This document shows, piece after piece, positions 62,671 to 64,000 of a DNA stretch of 64,000 nucleotides; the first letter of the stretch is position 1, and the number at the start of each line of letters is the position of its first letter. The notes beneath the pieces were generated by a model. It saw only the letters and a list, made by a program, of their open reading frames with translations, made no database searches and was not told where the DNA came from. The translations under genes and the position numbers were made by a program. Source of the stretch: Bacteroidota bacterium (GTDB lineage Bacteria; Bacteroidota; Bacteroidia; Chitinophagales; LD1); contig CANJRM010000003.1 of NCBI GenBank assembly GCA_947476645.1, positions 1 through 64,000 of the forward strand. The letters run 5' to 3'.

Positions 62671-62922
62671 CTTAAACTACGTGCTATATAAATAAGTCAA
62701 GACGATGCTGGATTACTTCATAACGTAAACATGGGTCAGCCGTTAACGAAGTAAAGTAACAAACCGTTACCAGGTGCCCCTTGGTAACGGTTTAAACTAA
62801 CACTACGTTAGCATGGGTCAAATGTTTACGGTTTAAAGCTTCATATCGTAAGCGTGTGTCTCACTATTACGAAGTGTTGTTGTATTACGTTGCCTTGTGT
62901 CTTATGCTAACGTAGTGAATCT
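62671..62922. repeat. Array of twelve loose 21-bp units with an ACG/CGT core
   Basis: Stepping by 21 from 62671 gives twelve units, each holding ACG or its complement CGT at columns 7-13. Surrounding bases make TAACGTA, GTTAACG, TTACGAA. Two neighbouring units are inverted relative to each other and form a perfect hairpin AAACCGTTACCA / TGGTAACGGTTT (62761-62772 and 62782-62793). This fills most of the 384-base gap between phhA and the next gene. The last 93 bases hold a GCTTCCGTGG/CCACGGAAG dyad and nothing else seen. Confidence 0.75.
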
Positions 62923-63015
62923 ATCAATTGCTTCCGTGGCTTTAGCGGAAGTAAAAGATAGTAAGGAATTGCGTGCGTGGTTTCCACGGAAGAGTAGGAG
63001 AGAAGTAAACTGCTA

Positions 63016-63393
63016 TCAGGATTTTCGTTTTCTAAAGGCATCTAACTCCATTGATTTGGCAAAAACCTCATCGCCAATCACCCACCCGTCAAGCTTGCCG
63101 ATAATGATAGCACGCAAATACGGGTAGCTGCGAATGCCTTTGCCGCGGCACCAGGTAGTAACGCAGCTAAGTTCTTTGTGCGAAATATGCACGCCACCGC
63201 CTACGGGTTTTTTGCTGGCGTGGATATAACTACGGGGTGGGTTGCTTGTTTTATTAATAGCGAGGTAGCCATCTACTTTTATAGCCCTTAAAGCTTTTGC
63301 TTTAATGCGGTCCATAATAGCGCGCCTTGTTTTGCCGCAGAGTTTAGCATACTCTTCTACCGAAAGGTATTCTTCTAATACATGAATTGCCAT
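63016..63393 (-). CDS. Small protein with an excisionase/MerR-like helix-turn-helix
   Basis: A 125-residue protein. Residues 8-45 (EYLSVEEYAKLCGKTRRAIMDRIKAKALRAIKVDGYLAI) follow the pattern of small DNA-binding HTH_17/excisionase domains. The rest (RGKGIRSYPYLRAIIIGKLDGWVIGDEVFAKS) is not recognised. It does not sit beside an integrase in this window. Length and position near the right edge are compatible with an accessory region, but this is not proven. Confidence 0.5.
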   Translation of the reverse strand: MAIHVLEEYLSVEEYAKLCGKTRRAIMDRIKAKALRAIKVDGYLAINKTSNPPRSYIHASKKPVGGGVHISHKELSCVTTWCRGKGIRSYPYLRAIIIGKLDGWVIGDEVFAKSMELDAFRKRKS

Positions 63394-63493
63394 AAGTTAT
63401 TCATTTAGTAAAATGAAATTAGGGAAAAGGGCTGGAATTATTGTGCGGGAGGAAGTGAAAGAGTGTTAGAGCGGAGGTGAGAAAAGGTGCGAT

Positions 63494-63979
63494 TCAATCC
63501 AACCCGATGTAGTAATAATATGAAAGTTCAATAGCATCCATCGCATCAAATACTTGAAAGTAGTCTGAAATATGAAAGTAAGGATAGTAGTTACTGTCAT
63601 CAACAATCTTTATGCTACTCAGAAAAGAATAGTCGCCTTTCCATAAACTCACTTTTATTTTTTCATGTTGAGGAAAGAATGAAACGAAGTTGCCTAAATC
63701 ATTTTTATGGACTTTGCCATTTTCTATTCTGTAGTTTGTATATTTTTTTCCACCACTATTTTCTACAAGCCTCCCACAAGGGTCTAATGACCTGATATGG
63801 TCAACAAGTTTGCTGCCAATTTCTTTTAGACTTACATCGAGAGATGAAATTAAATTTGAATCTCCGACTCTTAACTTCTTTTCTTCTTCGCTACCTTTGT
63901 CAATTTGAGAAGCATTTGTAACATTAATTTTACCGTCTTTATCGATTTCAATTTCCAACTCATATTGATTGTTGCCCAT
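63494..63979 (-). CDS. Hypothetical acidic protein
   Basis: A 161-residue protein starting MGNNQYELEIEIDKDGKINV, with a possible ATG at 63979. It is rich in Asp, Lys and Tyr and has no membrane helix, cysteine motif or known signature. The C-terminal part (EKIKVSLWKGDYSFLSSIKI, YYPYFHISDYFQVFDAMDAIELSYYYY) looks like mixed beta/alpha structure with a tyrosine-rich end. No function can be assigned. The 100 bases before it on the right and the 21 at the window end hold nothing else seen. Confidence 0.5.
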   Translation of the reverse strand: MGNNQYELEIEIDKDGKINVTNASQIDKGSEEEKKLRVGDSNLISSLDVSLKEIGSKLVDHIRSLDPCGRLVENSGGKKYTNYRIENGKVHKNDLGNFVSFFPQHEKIKVSLWKGDYSFLSSIKIVDDSNYYPYFHISDYFQVFDAMDAIELSYYYYIGLD

Positions 63980-64000
63980 AAATTCAAATACATCTTCCGG

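Noticed and set aside
1-64000. tRNA, rRNA, riboswitches, transposases or prophage genes
   Set aside because: No cloverleaf, rRNA-like block, known riboswitch core or recombinase motif was recognised on reading; weak ones could have been missed without a covariance search.

Overview
This window is a chromosomal segment of a member of the Bacteroidota. The evidence is a type IX secretion sortase of the PorU type with a PorV/PorQ-like partner, three secreted proteins with C-terminal T9SS sorting domains (two type A, one type B/gliding type), a fused SecDF, -7 promoter boxes of the TAnnTTTG/TAnnTTCG form characteristic of this phylum, and typical families (DUF2490, DUF1573, NodU-type carbamoyltransferase). 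Base composition looks near 40% GC by eye. No rRNA, tRNA, CRISPR array, transposase or phage gene was recognised. Most of the window is ordinary core genome; the intergenic DNA is unusual.

Layout. 1-4.2 kb: the end of a conserved protein, a TMTC-like membrane protein with TPRs, and a carbamoyltransferase. 4.2-9.4 kb: a minus-strand group (YdhS-like flavoprotein, TauE/SafE permease, DUF2490 protein; then DUF486 and chromate transporter) and a divergent Rrf2 regulator with a perfect inverted repeat midway between the divergent starts. 9.5-18.4 kb: a deoxyhypusine-synthase-like protein lacking the catalytic lysine, pdhA, recF, a YkgJ-type cysteine-cluster protein, secDF and a CBS protein. 18.4-27.5 kb: a K+ channel, an operon of a HACL2/ILVBL-like ThDP enzyme, an isochorismatase-family hydrolase and an M1 peptidase, then DUF1573-ruvX-def. 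27.6-38.6 kb: a large TPR protein with an outer-membrane barrel partner, two T9SS cargo proteins and a MazEF-like toxin-antitoxin pair. 38.6-42.8 kb: TerC, a hexitol-phosphatase-like HAD protein, DinB, a PLP transsulfuration enzyme and a plant-type asparaginase. 42.8-49.7 kb: the T9SS operon (unknown-porV/Q-porU2). 49.8-58 kb: asnB, DUF421, clpB and the three-subunit proton-translocating transhydrogenase. 58-64 kb: a PKD-domain T9SS cargo, a frameshifted membrane protein, phhA, and two unrecognised genes at the right edge.

The most unusual signal is a set of intergenic repeat arrays. Four loci (14.1, 19.6, 32.6 and 62.7 kb) each carry about 12-15 contiguous, degenerate units with an exact 21-bp step and a different consensus at each locus. 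A second set of heptanucleotide (7-bp) tracts occurs at five sites, one inside the asparaginase linker just before the catalytic Thr and one encoding the signal peptide of the M1 peptidase. Since 21 = 3 x 7, and since some 21-bp units break visibly into related heptamers, the two families may be connected. I do not recognise these as a described element.
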